A DNA stretch of 64,000 nt from Paramagnetospirillum magnetotacticum MS-1. GTDB lineage: Bacteria > Pseudomonadota > Alphaproteobacteria > Rhodospirillales > Magnetospirillaceae. The DNA lies in the NCBI RefSeq assembly GCF_000829825.1, contig NZ_JXSL01000033.1:52388-116387 (forward strand), given 5' to 3'. A model generated the notes under the pieces. That model was not told the DNA's origin. It did not search any database and saw only the letters and a program-made list of their open reading frames with translations. The translations under genes and the position numbers were made by a program. This document shows positions 32,785-43,687 of this stretch, piece by piece (position 1 is the first letter of the stretch; every line of letters starts with the position of its first letter).

Positions 32785-33230
32785 CAACCGCAATTCTTAC
32801 CCAGGTGGCCGAATTGCCCACCCTGCCGACGCCCAAGTTGAAGGCGATGTGGCGGGAGCTGAATGGCACAGAGCCGCCGCCCTACAACCGCATCTTCCTG
32901 GTCAAGCGACTGGCCTACCGGATTCAGGAACTGGCCTTCGGCGGATTATCGGTCCAGGCCGAACGCCGCCTCGACGATCTGGTCGATGAGCTGGACGGCA
33001 AGAAGAAGCCAAAGCCCAAGGACATGACCGCGCCGATCGTCGGCACCAAGCTGATCCGGGAATGGCAGGGAGTGATGCAGGACGTGACCACCCTGGCCGA
33101 CGGCTTCGAATGGCAGGGCCGCCGCTACCAGAGCCTGTCGGCGGTGGCCCGCGCCATCACCGGCACGCGGTGGAATGGGCCGCTGTTCTTCGGCCTGCGC
33201 AAACACGGCAAGCTGGAGACTCACCGATGA
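32781..33230 (+). CDS. DUF2924-like protein
   Basis: 149 residues. Typical segments are MWRELNGTEPPPYNRIFLVK, LAYRIQELAFGGLS and FEWQGRRYQSLSAVARAITG followed by RWNGPLFFGL. The C-terminal part resembles a small DNA-interaction module found next to site-specific recombinases; it is probably an accessory factor of the recombinase. Its stop overlaps the recombinase start (ATGA). Confidence 0.85.
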   Translation: MTTAILTQVAELPTLPTPKLKAMWRELNGTEPPPYNRIFLVKRLAYRIQELAFGGLSVQAERRLDDLVDELDGKKKPKPKDMTAPIVGTKLIREWQGVMQDVTTLADGFEWQGRRYQSLSAVARAITGTRWNGPLFFGLRKHGKLETHR

Positions 33231-34567
33231 TCCCGCCCAAGCCTATCCGCAAGGTCCGCTGCGCCATCTATACCCGCAAGTCCTCGGAAGAGGGGCTGGA
33301 GATGGAATTCAACAGCCTCGACGCTCAGCGGGAATCCTGCGAGGCCTATATCACCAGCCAGAAGGCCGAAGGCTGGGTGCCGGTGCCCGACCACTACGAC
33401 GATGGGGGCTTCTCCGGCGGTAATCTGGAGCGTCCCGCCTTGAAGCGCCTGCTGGCCGACATTGAGTCCGGGCTGATCGACGTGGTGGTGGTCTACAAGA
33501 TCGACCGCCTGTCGCGCTCGCTGATGGATTTCTCCAAGCTGGTCGAGGTGTTCGACCGCAACGCCGTCACCTTCGTGTCGGTGACCCAATCGTTCAACAC
33601 GACGACCAGCATGGGGCGCCTCACGCTCAACATCCTGCTGTCTTTCGCCCAGTTCGAGCGGGAAGTGATCGGCGAGCGCATCCGCGACAAATTCGCCGCG
33701 TCCCGGCGCAAGGGCATGTGGATGGGCGGCGTGCCGCCGCTCGGCTACGACGTGGTCGCTCGCAAGCTGGTAGTTAACCAGCCCGAGGCCGATCTGGTCC
33801 GCCATATCTTCGACCGTTTCCTCAAGGTCGGCTCCGCCACCCTGCTGGTCAAGGAACTCAACGCCGCCGGTCACCATACCAAGTCCTGGACCACCCAGGA
33901 CGGCAAGCACCGCGACGGCGCGCCCATCACCAAGAACTTCCTCTACAAGCTGCTCGACAACCGGGTCTATCTCGGTGAGGCCGTCCACAAGGGCGAAGCC
34001 CATGCTGGCGAGCACCCCGCCATCATCGACCGCGCCACCTGGGACAAGGTGATGGCGGTGAAGACCGACAATGCGCCCAGGAAACGGGCCAATGCGGTTC
34101 GGTCCTCGACCCCGGCGCCGCTGAAGGGGCTGATCCACTGCGCCCATTGTGGCCGGGCTATGACGCCGAGCCATACCCGCAAGAAGGGGCGGCTGTACCG
34201 GTACTATACCTGCATGAAGGCGATCCATTCCGGCCACGAGTCCTGTCCGGTGCGCAGCATCGCCGCCGGTGAGATCGAGGCGGCGGTGATCGGGCAAGTT
34301 CGCGCCCTACTGCGTGCTCCCGAGATCCGCGCCAGGGCCGAACGGATGGCACCATCCATGTCCCCGGCCGATCTGCACGCCGCCCTCGATCGCTTCGAGG
34401 CACTCTGGGACGAGCTGTTCCCGGCCGAGCAGGCCCGCATCCTCCAGCTTCTGGTCGAGAAAGTGGCCATCGCCCCAGACGGCGCCGAAGTCCGCCTGCG
34501 CGCCGAGGGGCTGGCCAGCGTCATCGCCGACATCACCGCCCAATCCACCGACAGGAGCGCGGCATGA
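33227..34567 (+). CDS. Large serine recombinase (integrase)
   Basis: 446 residues from the ATG at 33,227. Resolvase domain in the first 150 residues with catalytic Ser19 in YTRKSS and the helix-rich IDRLSRSLMDFSKLVEVF; recombinase domain about 170-290 (PPLGYDVVARKLVVNQPEAD, NFLYKLLDNRVYLGEAVHKG); zinc ribbon near 310-350 (LIHCAHCGRAMTPSHTRKKG, then YYTCMK and SCPVRS). This is the phage-integrase class. It is probably the enzyme that integrates the prophage, or the element carrying the neighbouring defence island. Confidence 0.93.
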   Translation: MIPPKPIRKVRCAIYTRKSSEEGLEMEFNSLDAQRESCEAYITSQKAEGWVPVPDHYDDGGFSGGNLERPALKRLLADIESGLIDVVVVYKIDRLSRSLMDFSKLVEVFDRNAVTFVSVTQSFNTTTSMGRLTLNILLSFAQFEREVIGERIRDKFAASRRKGMWMGGVPPLGYDVVARKLVVNQPEADLVRHIFDRFLKVGSATLLVKELNAAGHHTKSWTTQDGKHRDGAPITKNFLYKLLDNRVYLGEAVHKGEAHAGEHPAIIDRATWDKVMAVKTDNAPRKRANAVRSSTPAPLKGLIHCAHCGRAMTPSHTRKKGRLYRYYTCMKAIHSGHESCPVRSIAAGEIEAAVIGQVRALLRAPEIRARAERMAPSMSPADLHAALDRFEALWDELFPAEQARILQLLVEKVAIAPDGAEVRLRAEGLASVIADITAQSTDRSAA

Positions 34568-34959
34568 CCACCAACATCCGGATCGACACCCTGACCGTCC
34601 GCGTGCCACTGACACTGCGGCGGTATGGCGGGCGAAAGCTGGTGATCGTGCCCGAGGGCGAGGGTGTGCCGGTGCGCGCCAAACCCACCCCCGACGATAC
34701 CCTGCTGAAAGCGCTGGCCCGCGCCCATCGCTGGAAGCGCATGCTGGAATCCGGGCAGGTAGCATCCCTGAACGAATTGTCCGAAGCCGAGAAGATCAGC
34801 CCATCCTACATGACCCGAATCTACCGCCTGACCTTGCTGGCCCCCGACATCGTTGAGGCCATCCTCGATGGCCGCCAGCCTCGAACCCTACAATTGGCCG
34901 ACTTGATGGATAACATTCCGGTGGAGTGGGAGCAGCAGCGGGAGATAATCTTTGCTTAG
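34564..34959 (+). CDS. Recombinase-associated helix-turn-helix protein
   Basis: 131 residues, overlapping the recombinase stop by 4 nt. A helical segment SGQVASLNELSEAEKISPSY followed by MTRIYRLTLLAPDIVEAIL resembles the ParB-type helix-turn-helix of proteins found next to this recombinase family. The N-terminal part is beta-rich (IRIDTLTVRVPLTLRRYGGR). It may act as a directionality or accessory factor; this is inference from position. Confidence 0.7.
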   Translation: MTTNIRIDTLTVRVPLTLRRYGGRKLVIVPEGEGVPVRAKPTPDDTLLKALARAHRWKRMLESGQVASLNELSEAEKISPSYMTRIYRLTLLAPDIVEAILDGRQPRTLQLADLMDNIPVEWEQQREIIFA

Positions 34960-34968
34960 ATTTCGTCC

Positions 34969-34992
34969 GCAGAATGTGACGCTACATTCTGC
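34969..34992. repeat. Perfect inverted repeat after the recombinase module
   Basis: GCAGAATGT (34,969-34,977) and its exact complement ACATTCTGC (34,984-34,992) are separated by GACGCT. It lies 10 bp after the last recombinase-module gene and 54 bp before the promoter of the defence operon. It could be a recombinase crossover site, an operator, or a short terminator without a T tract. Confidence 0.55.
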
Positions 34993-35045
34993 TGGGTGAC
35001 CTTGGTCGTTATTCATATGCCGCTTTCGGGGGGGTTATCCCGATC

Positions 35046-35074
35046 TTGACACGCCTCACGGTTGCTGAGATAAA
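35046..35074 (+). promoter_or_regulatory. Sigma-70-type promoter of the defence operon
   Basis: A perfect -35 box TTGACA (35,046-35,051) is followed by a 17-bp spacer and GATAAA (35,069-35,074), four of six matches to the -10 consensus. The predicted transcript would start near 35,081, about 30 nt before the ATG of the WYL gene. Confidence 0.65.
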
Positions 35075-35087
35075 AACTAGACGGTTT

Positions 35088-35105
35088 TGACGTCCTGTCC
35101 CGTCA
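35088..35105. promoter_or_regulatory. Inverted repeat at the start of the operon transcript
   Basis: TGACG (35,088-35,092) and CGTCA (35,101-35,105) flank an 8-bp spacer, right after the predicted transcription start and just before the ATG at 35,113. WYL repressors of the BrxR/CapW kind bind inverted repeats in this position, so it is a candidate operator. Confidence 0.4.
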
Positions 35106-35112
35106 GGTTTCT

Positions 35113-36003
35113 ATGATAGCTTCGGGGGATGGCGTGCCCAAGCAGGACCTCAGGTGGGGGGTGAGGCGGCGGCTCGAATTCATCGAGCAGCGTCTCTTCT
35201 GGGAAGGCAGGGTCAACCGCCACGACCTCTCCGAGGCGTTCGGCATCTCCTCCCAGCAGGCGTCGGCGGACTTCGCCCGGTATCTTGAGATCGCCCCTGC
35301 GAACGCCACCTACGACCGTTCGGCCAAAGGATACGTGCGCGGCCCCGCCTTCTCGCCGACGTTGGCCGAACCCGACGCCTCCCGCTATCTCGCGCATCTC
35401 CGGCTCGTCGGCGATGGCGTCGTTGAATCCCCGATGCCTGGACTGTCCTTCATGCCCGAGTTCGACGTCGTCCCCGGTCCGGCGCGCAGGATCGACGCCC
35501 GGGTGCTCCAAGCCGTTGTGGAGGCCATTCGCGATGGCCGGGAGATCGAGGTCTCATACCAGTCAATGTCGCGTCCCGAGCCGGAGCGCCGATGGATAGG
35601 CCCCCACGCACTCGCCTGGGACGGGTTCAGGTGGCATGTCCGCTCCTGGTGCCCGAAGACCGTTGGTTTCCGGGATTTCGTCCTTGCCCGGATGTCCGCC
35701 CCAAGCGGCACCCGTCGGGGAAGCGGCGACCCGGGGACCGACAAGGGATGGCACAACCGGGTGCGTGTGATCATCGGCCCACACCCCGGGCTGTCGGAGG
35801 GGCAGCGGAAGGCGGTGGAGGCAGACTATTCGATGACGGGTGGGGTTTCCGTGATCGATGTCCGCACGTGCTTCCTCTGGTATTTCCTCCGGCGCTTTGG
35901 CCTCGATGGGGACGCGGCGTCGCGACGCCCGCAGGACCAGCACGTCGTTCTGCTGAACAGGGATGACGTCCTGGCGACCTTTGCGGAACGGCAGGATGTC
36001 TGA
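35113..36003 (+). CDS. WYL-domain transcriptional regulator (BrxR/CapW-like)
   Basis: 296 residues. Winged helix-turn-helix in the first 75 residues (RVNRHDLSEAFGISSQQASA), then a WYL domain about 120-200 whose core is DGFRWHVRSWCPKTVGFRDF, and a C-terminal WCX-like part (WHNRVRVIIGPHPGLSEGQR). The RWHVRSWC...FRDFVLARM pattern is that of regulators that head BREX and CBASS operons and keep them repressed until a ligand or phage signal arrives. Here it heads the operon and is 3 nt from the sigma gene. Weak ribosome-binding site (CAGG). Confidence 0.9.
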   Translation: MIASGDGVPKQDLRWGVRRRLEFIEQRLFWEGRVNRHDLSEAFGISSQQASADFARYLEIAPANATYDRSAKGYVRGPAFSPTLAEPDASRYLAHLRLVGDGVVESPMPGLSFMPEFDVVPGPARRIDARVLQAVVEAIRDGREIEVSYQSMSRPEPERRWIGPHALAWDGFRWHVRSWCPKTVGFRDFVLARMSAPSGTRRGSGDPGTDKGWHNRVRVIIGPHPGLSEGQRKAVEADYSMTGGVSVIDVRTCFLWYFLRRFGLDGDAASRRPQDQHVVLLNRDDVLATFAERQDV

Positions 36004-36006
36004 CCG

Positions 36007-38306
<2,300 letters not shown>

Positions 38307-38310
<4 letters not shown>

Positions 38311-39818
38311 TGGAACGCAATGCGACACCCCCTGTAAAGTCCCGCCCGGCGCCTCCGCGCGCCTCCGCCATGATCGAAGCGTTGCGGGGACTCGGATATT
38401 CGACGGCCACGGCGCTTGCCGACATTATCGACAACAGCGTGTCCGCCAATGCCCGCAATGTCTCGCTGACCTTCGGATGGGCTGGCGAAAGGAGCCATGT
38501 CGTCATCCTCGACGACGGCGACGGGATGGACGCCGCAGCACTCGACCTCGCCATGCGCCTCGGCGAGCGCAGTCCCATCGACGAGCGGGAGGCGGGGGAC
38601 CTCGGCCGGTTCGGCTTGGGCCTGAAGACAGCTTCCTTCTCCCAATGCCGCAGTCTGACCGTGGCTTCGGCGAAGGCCGTCGAAATCCACTGCCTGCGAT
38701 GGGACCTCGACGTCCTCGCGGCTTCCGCCGACGACGGATGGCATCTGCTGGAGGGACCTGCCGAGGGTTCCGAGGACATGCTGTCCCCGCTGGCCGACGT
38801 CGGCAGGGGAACTCTGGTTTTGTGGCAGGCACTGGACCGCATTGTCACGCCCGGCTTCAAGGAACAGGATTTCCTCGACCTCATCGACGGCGTGGAGCGG
38901 CACTTGGCCATGGTCTTCCATCGGTATATGGACAGCCCGCGCCCCAGGCTCCGGCTGACCATCAACGGGCGGCCCATTGCCCCGTGGGACCCCTTCATGG
39001 CCTCCCATCCCGCCACATACAGCTCTCCCGTCGCCCGGCTGGGGGACGTCGAGGTGCAGTGCCACGTCCTGCCGCACAAGGACCGCCTGACACCCGATGA
39101 GGCCGAGTCCGGCGGCGGCCCGCACGGCTGGACGGCCCAGCAGGGATTCTATGTCTACCGGAACGAGCGCCTGCTGGTGGCCGGAAGCTGGCTCGGCCTC
39201 GGCCAGAGACGCTCGTGGACGAAGGAGGAGGCCCACCGTCTGGCCCGGATCAGGCTGGACATCCCGAACTCGGCCGACGCAGCTTGGAAGATCGACATCA
39301 GGAAGTCGACGGCGAGGCCGCCGGTCGGAATAAGGGCGGCCCTCACTAGGCTTGCAGAGGATGCCCGTTCGCGCGCCCGGAAGGTTTTCGCCCACCGCGG
39401 CCAGCCTGTCCGCGTCGGTGGGGCGCAACCCGTCGTCCAGGCATGGCGGGCCGAGCACTTCAAGGGGGGGATGCGCTACCGCATCGACGACTCACACCCG
39501 GCCGTCCGAGAGGTGCTCGACCAGGCAGGCGACCTTGCCCCGCAGATCAAGGCGATGATCAGGGTGATCGAGGAGACCGTCCCTGTGCAGCGCATCTGGC
39601 TGGACACCGCAGAGGGCAAGGAGACGCCGAGGACGGGCTTCTCGGGCGATCCGCCGGCAGAGGTCCGCTCTGTCCTGTCGGCGGTCTACCGGAACCTCGT
39701 AGTCAGGAAGGGCATGTCGCCCGAACTCGCCCGGGAGCGCCTTCTCCACACTGAACCTTTCCATAACTACCCGGAGCTTGTCGGGAGCCTGCCCGACGAC
39801 CCGGCCGCAGGGGGATGA
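38307..39818 (+). CDS. MORC-like GHKL ATPase
   Basis: 503 residues from the ATG at 38,307 (AGGG 6 nt upstream, ATGA overlap with the sigma stop; ATG 38,301 is an alternative). GHKL motifs are in order: N box [14 protein letters not shown] near residue 39, G1 ILDDGDGMD near 68, G2 [15 protein letters not shown] near 100. A second S5-like region follows ([20 protein letters not shown], then [20 protein letters not shown]). Such proteins are bacterial relatives of MORC/Hsp90/MutL ATPases and are thought to clamp or remodel DNA in restriction systems. The last 100 residues are unassigned. Confidence 0.9.
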
Positions 39819-39819
39819 C

Positions 39820-42684
39820 ATGACGTCCGCAGCCGAAGAGACCCGCCAGAGGGTCGTCAAGCTGGTGCAGGAACTGCTGGTCGACGAGGATGACAGGTCA
39901 GCGGTCACCCCCGCCCTGATCTCCGAGAAGATCGACCTCGTCCTCACCATGAAGCCGAAGTGGGGCGAGGGCCTTGACCGCGAGGCGGTGACCGACGAGC
40001 TGATCCGCCGGTTCAGCCTGTGGATCGGCGAGGACACGACCCTGAAGAGCGACGCCGGCCACGAGGCGTGGCTGGTGGCCACCCGCAAGCGGGACTGGAG
40101 ATACTGGCAACGCTACCGGGAATGGCTTGAGCGCAGGCTGTCCTACAAGGCGGTGGAAGCCCTCGACAAATCCACGGACCCGGTCCTCGCCATGCTTGAG
40201 GATCCGCTCCGCGAAGGGGCGTGGGACCGGCGCGGCCTCGTCGTTGGCCACGTGCAGTCCGGCAAGACAGGCCATTACAGCGGCCTGATCTGCAAGGCTG
40301 CCGACGCCGGCTACAAGATCATCATCGTCCTCGCCGGCCTGCACAACAACCTGCGTTCCCAGACCCAGATGAGGCTCGACGAGGCTTTCCTCGGATACGA
40401 GACCAAGCCCAACCACGAGGACACCCTGCCGATCGGCGTCAGCGAGATCGACGGCGACCCGGCGATCCGTCCGAACTATGCCACGAACCGCACGAACGGC
40501 GGCGACTTCAACGCCGGCATCGCCCAGAAGCTTGGCATCACGCCGGAGCAGCGTCCCTGGCTGTTCGTGGTCAAGAAGAACAAGACCGTGCTGGAGCGTC
40601 TCCTGCGCTGGATTCGCAACCATGTCGCCAACGTCCACGACCCAGAGACGGGCCGCCGGATCGTGACGAACCTGCCGCTGTTCCTCATCGACGACGAGGC
40701 CGACCACGCCAGCGTGGACACCGGCGAGACCGTGCTGGATTCAGACGGCAAGCCCGACCCCGACCACCAGCCCACGGCGATCAACAGACTGACCAGGCGG
40801 ATCCTCCATTCCTTCTCCCGGTCCGCCTATGTCGGCTACACCGCCACACCGTTCGCCAATATCTTCATCCACGAGCGGGGAGAGACCCGCGAGGAAGGCC
40901 CGGACCTCTTTCCGGCCAGCTTCATCGTCAACCTCGCGGCTCCGTCGAACTACATCGGCCCGGGGAAGGTCTTCGGGACGAGCGGCAAGGAAGGCCGCGA
41001 CGGCGGGCTTCCCCTGGTGAGGCAGGTCGATGACTACTGCACGTCCGACGGTCTGGGCGGGTGGATGCCGCCCAAGCACCGTAACGGCCACCAGCCCCTC
41101 GTCGACGGAGAGGACACGCTACCCGGGTCGCTTAACGAGGCCATCGACGCCTTCGTGCTGGCCTGCGCGATCCGTAGGCTGCGGGGACAGGCCGACGGGC
41201 ACAGTTCCATGCTCGTCCACGTCACCCGCTTCACCTCCGTGCAGAAGGCCGTCCATTCGCAGGTGGATGAGCGCGTACGACACATCAAGCAGCGGCTGAC
41301 CCGTCGCATCGGCCACGAGCCGGTCGTCGCTGCGCTCAGGGGGCTTTGGGAAAGGGATTTCCAGCCGACGACCTCGGACATGGCCGAAGCCCATCCCGAT
41401 TTGGTGAACGGCGACACGTTCGGCTGGAGGGAGATCGAAGCCACGCTGGCGGACACGATCTCCGACATCCAGGTCCGCATGATCAACGGCACGGCAAAGG
41501 ACGCCCTCGACTACGCCGACCACGACGGCGCGGGCCTCAAGGTGATCGCCATCGGCGGCGACAAGCTTGCCCGAGGACTGACGCTCGAAGGACTGACCGT
41601 CAGCTACTTCCTCCGCGCGTCGAAAATGTACGACACCCTCATGCAGATGGGCCGCTGGTTCGGCTACAGGCCGGGCTATCTCGACCTCTGCCGCCTCTAC
41701 ACCACAGGAGAGCTCTGCGAGTGGTTTGGCCACATCGCGGACGCCTCCGAGGAGCTCCGCGAGGAGTTCGACCTCATGGCCGCCAGCGGAGCCACACCGC
41801 GGGAGTACGGACTGAAGGTGCAGTCCCATCCCGTGCTTCTCGTGACGTCACGGCTAAAGATGCGCTCGGCCCGGAACCTGATGCTGTCGTTCAGCGGCCA
41901 GCTCCTCGAAACCGTCGCATTTCACCGGGAGCGCGACGTTCTCGAACGCAACCTCGCCGCGGCCCGGCGGCTGGTGTCGTCGCTCGGCGCGCCCGAGGAG
42001 AACCCCCTCAGGATCAGGAATGGAACCAAGCAGGTATGGCGGGGATACCTGTGGGAGGGCGTCCCGGCGGCCGACGTCGTCGATTTCCTCATCGCCTACA
42101 GGACTCACCCGGAGGCCCACAAGGTCAACAGCGTCCTGCTTTCCCAGTTCATCCAGTCGCTCATGGCCGAGGGGGAACTGACGAACTGGACAGTCGCCCT
42201 TATCGGCGGCGGCGACGGGAAGCAGGCGGCGTTCCGCGACGGAGTCTCCGTCGACATGCTTCGGCGCGCCGCACACGGGGCCCACACCGACCGCTACTCC
42301 ATCCGGCGCCTGATGTCGCCTCGCGACGAGGCGATCGACCTGGACGAGGCCGCGTGGAGCGTCGCGCTCGCCGTCACGCGGGCCGCGTTCCACGCCGACC
42401 CCGCGAGGCACGGGTCAGGCGAGCCGCCCGACGCCCCCAACGGCCCGGCCATCCGGCGCATCAGGGGATTCGGCGGCGAGGGCGTTCCCGCCCGGCCCGA
42501 CCGCGGCGTGCTGTTCATCTACGCCATCGATCCCGACCTCGCCGGGCCGGAGGCGGGGCTGCCGCCCGACGCGCCGCCGGTGGTCGCCTTCGCCGTCAGC
42601 TTCCCCGACAGCAGGTCGGGAACCAAGGTGGAGTACAAGGTCAACAACGTCGCATGGGAGCAGGAATATGGCGCCGCAGACTGA
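39820..42684 (+). CDS. Z1-domain superfamily II ATPase/helicase
   Basis: 954 residues from the ATG at 39,820 (GGGGG upstream; MORC stop just before). Motif I VVGHVQSGKTGHYSGL near 142, motif II FLIDDEADHAS near 290, motif III YVGYTATPFANIF near 340, the Z1 block with GGDKLARGLTLEGLTVSYFL near 583 and motif VI QMGRWFGYRPGYLDLCRL near 608. All ATPase motifs look intact. Z1 proteins are the translocase or helicase of MORC-type restriction operons. It overlaps the nuclease gene by 17 nt. Confidence 0.93.
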   Translation: MTSAAEETRQRVVKLVQELLVDEDDRSAVTPALISEKIDLVLTMKPKWGEGLDREAVTDELIRRFSLWIGEDTTLKSDAGHEAWLVATRKRDWRYWQRYREWLERRLSYKAVEALDKSTDPVLAMLEDPLREGAWDRRGLVVGHVQSGKTGHYSGLICKAADAGYKIIIVLAGLHNNLRSQTQMRLDEAFLGYETKPNHEDTLPIGVSEIDGDPAIRPNYATNRTNGGDFNAGIAQKLGITPEQRPWLFVVKKNKTVLERLLRWIRNHVANVHDPETGRRIVTNLPLFLIDDEADHASVDTGETVLDSDGKPDPDHQPTAINRLTRRILHSFSRSAYVGYTATPFANIFIHERGETREEGPDLFPASFIVNLAAPSNYIGPGKVFGTSGKEGRDGGLPLVRQVDDYCTSDGLGGWMPPKHRNGHQPLVDGEDTLPGSLNEAIDAFVLACAIRRLRGQADGHSSMLVHVTRFTSVQKAVHSQVDERVRHIKQRLTRRIGHEPVVAALRGLWERDFQPTTSDMAEAHPDLVNGDTFGWREIEATLADTISDIQVRMINGTAKDALDYADHDGAGLKVIAIGGDKLARGLTLEGLTVSYFLRASKMYDTLMQMGRWFGYRPGYLDLCRLYTTGELCEWFGHIADASEELREEFDLMAASGATPREYGLKVQSHPVLLVTSRLKMRSARNLMLSFSGQLLETVAFHRERDVLERNLAAARRLVSSLGAPEENPLRIRNGTKQVWRGYLWEGVPAADVVDFLIAYRTHPEAHKVNSVLLSQFIQSLMAEGELTNWTVALIGGGDGKQAAFRDGVSVDMLRRAAHGAHTDRYSIRRLMSPRDEAIDLDEAAWSVALAVTRAAFHADPARHGSGEPPDAPNGPAIRRIRGFGGEGVPARPDRGVLFIYAIDPDLAGPEAGLPPDAPPVVAFAVSFPDSRSGTKVEYKVNNVAWEQEYGAAD

Positions 42685-43687
42685 CGCCGAGAGCCTGCGC
42701 CAAGCGTGGCGGGCGCTCTCCTGCAAAGGCGGCGGAGAGGGGTGGCGGACGATCCCCATCCAGTTGGACGCCCCTTGCCGCCTGCTGGCAGGTCGGCACT
42801 GCCCAGGCGACGAAGAGGCTATCATCGTCGGCTTCCGGGGCATAAGGCTGCCCCCGGACGCCCATCTCCCGCAAGGGCACGGCTTCGGCGTGGCGAAGCC
42901 CTCCGGCGAGGCGTTGGGAGCGTCGCACGCATGGCTTGCCCTGTCCCGCAAGGCGGCCGGCGGCATCGACCTGTTCGCCATGATGGCGGGGGATGTGGTG
43001 CGGCTGCTTGAAGGGTGCGCCGACGTGGGTGAGGAGCGGCTCTTCCAGCTCTTCCTGTCGAGAATCCGGGCATGGCAGGATTTCATGGAACGCGGCCAGG
43101 ACGGCGTGCTGGGCCAGGAGGCCGAAGTCGGCCTCTTCGGCGAGATGGTCGTCCTGAAATCGGTGCTCGATGCAGGCGTGCCTGCCACATTCGCCCTCGA
43201 CGCATGGCAGGGGCCGCTCGACGGCCTCCAGGACTTCCTTGTCGGCTCGGGAGCCATCGAGGTGAAGACGACCCTGTCCGCCAGCGGCTTCCCTGCGACC
43301 GTCAATTCGCTTGAGCAGCTTGACGAGACCCTTCGCCAGCCTCTCTACGTGGCCGGGGTGCGCCTCGCGCTCGGCGGGGCCGGCATGACCCTGCCGGAGT
43401 TCACCGACGTGATCCGGGAGGTACTGAAGGACCAGCCGATGGCCCTCGGGATGTTTGAGAGCCGCCTCGTGCGGGCCGGCTATCTCCGGGCGCTTGCCGA
43501 CAAGTATGTCCGCAGGTTCGTGCATTCGGGAACCGCGGTCCTGCCCGTCGAGGGCGATTTTCCGAGGCTGACGCGGATGAATGTCGGCCCCGGCGTCAGG
43601 AAGGCGCGCTACGAGGTCGATCTCGACCTTTCCGGCGTGGACGACGTCGGCCTTGTCCACGCGCTTGAGAAGTTGGGGGGAATGTAG
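42668..43687 (+). CDS. PD-(D/E)XK motif nuclease
   Basis: 339 residues. An alpha-helical EAEVGLFGEMVVLKSVLDAG precedes the catalytic core: Asp in PLDGLQDFLVG near 185-190 and GAIEVKTTLSASG near 195 (the E-x-K). This matches the PF14390-type PD-(D/E)XK proteins of Z1/MORC operons. It is probably the cutting subunit that works with the Z1 ATPase. The ATG overlaps the Z1 stop, and the stop is directly followed by the AIPR ATG. Confidence 0.87.
   Translation: MAPQTDAESLRQAWRALSCKGGGEGWRTIPIQLDAPCRLLAGRHCPGDEEAIIVGFRGIRLPPDAHLPQGHGFGVAKPSGEALGASHAWLALSRKAAGGIDLFAMMAGDVVRLLEGCADVGEERLFQLFLSRIRAWQDFMERGQDGVLGQEAEVGLFGEMVVLKSVLDAGVPATFALDAWQGPLDGLQDFLVGSGAIEVKTTLSASGFPATVNSLEQLDETLRQPLYVAGVRLALGGAGMTLPEFTDVIREVLKDQPMALGMFESRLVRAGYLRALADKYVRRFVHSGTAVLPVEGDFPRLTRMNVGPGVRKARYEVDLDLSGVDDVGLVHALEKLGGM

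Larger units (their letters stand above)
1..34959. mobile_element. Siphovirus-type prophage (partial, left end outside window)
   Basis: A continuous block of phage genes: late structural genes on the minus strand (1-16,385), replication and recombination genes (16,968-29,000), a repressor-like XRE/ImmA module (29,098-32,454) and a serine recombinase module (32,581-34,959). Terminase, portal, head protease, capsid, tail tube and tape measure are all recognisable, so packaging, head and tail functions look intact. Lysis genes and the distal tail are not seen and would lie left of position 1. The right limit is inferred from the end of the recombinase module; no attachment-site repeat was found inside the window. 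Confidence 0.85.

Noticed and set aside
33062..33226. Upstream extension of the recombinase frame
   Set aside because: The extension runs inside the DUF2924-like gene and has no resolvase features; the ATG at 33,227 gives the normal N-terminus.
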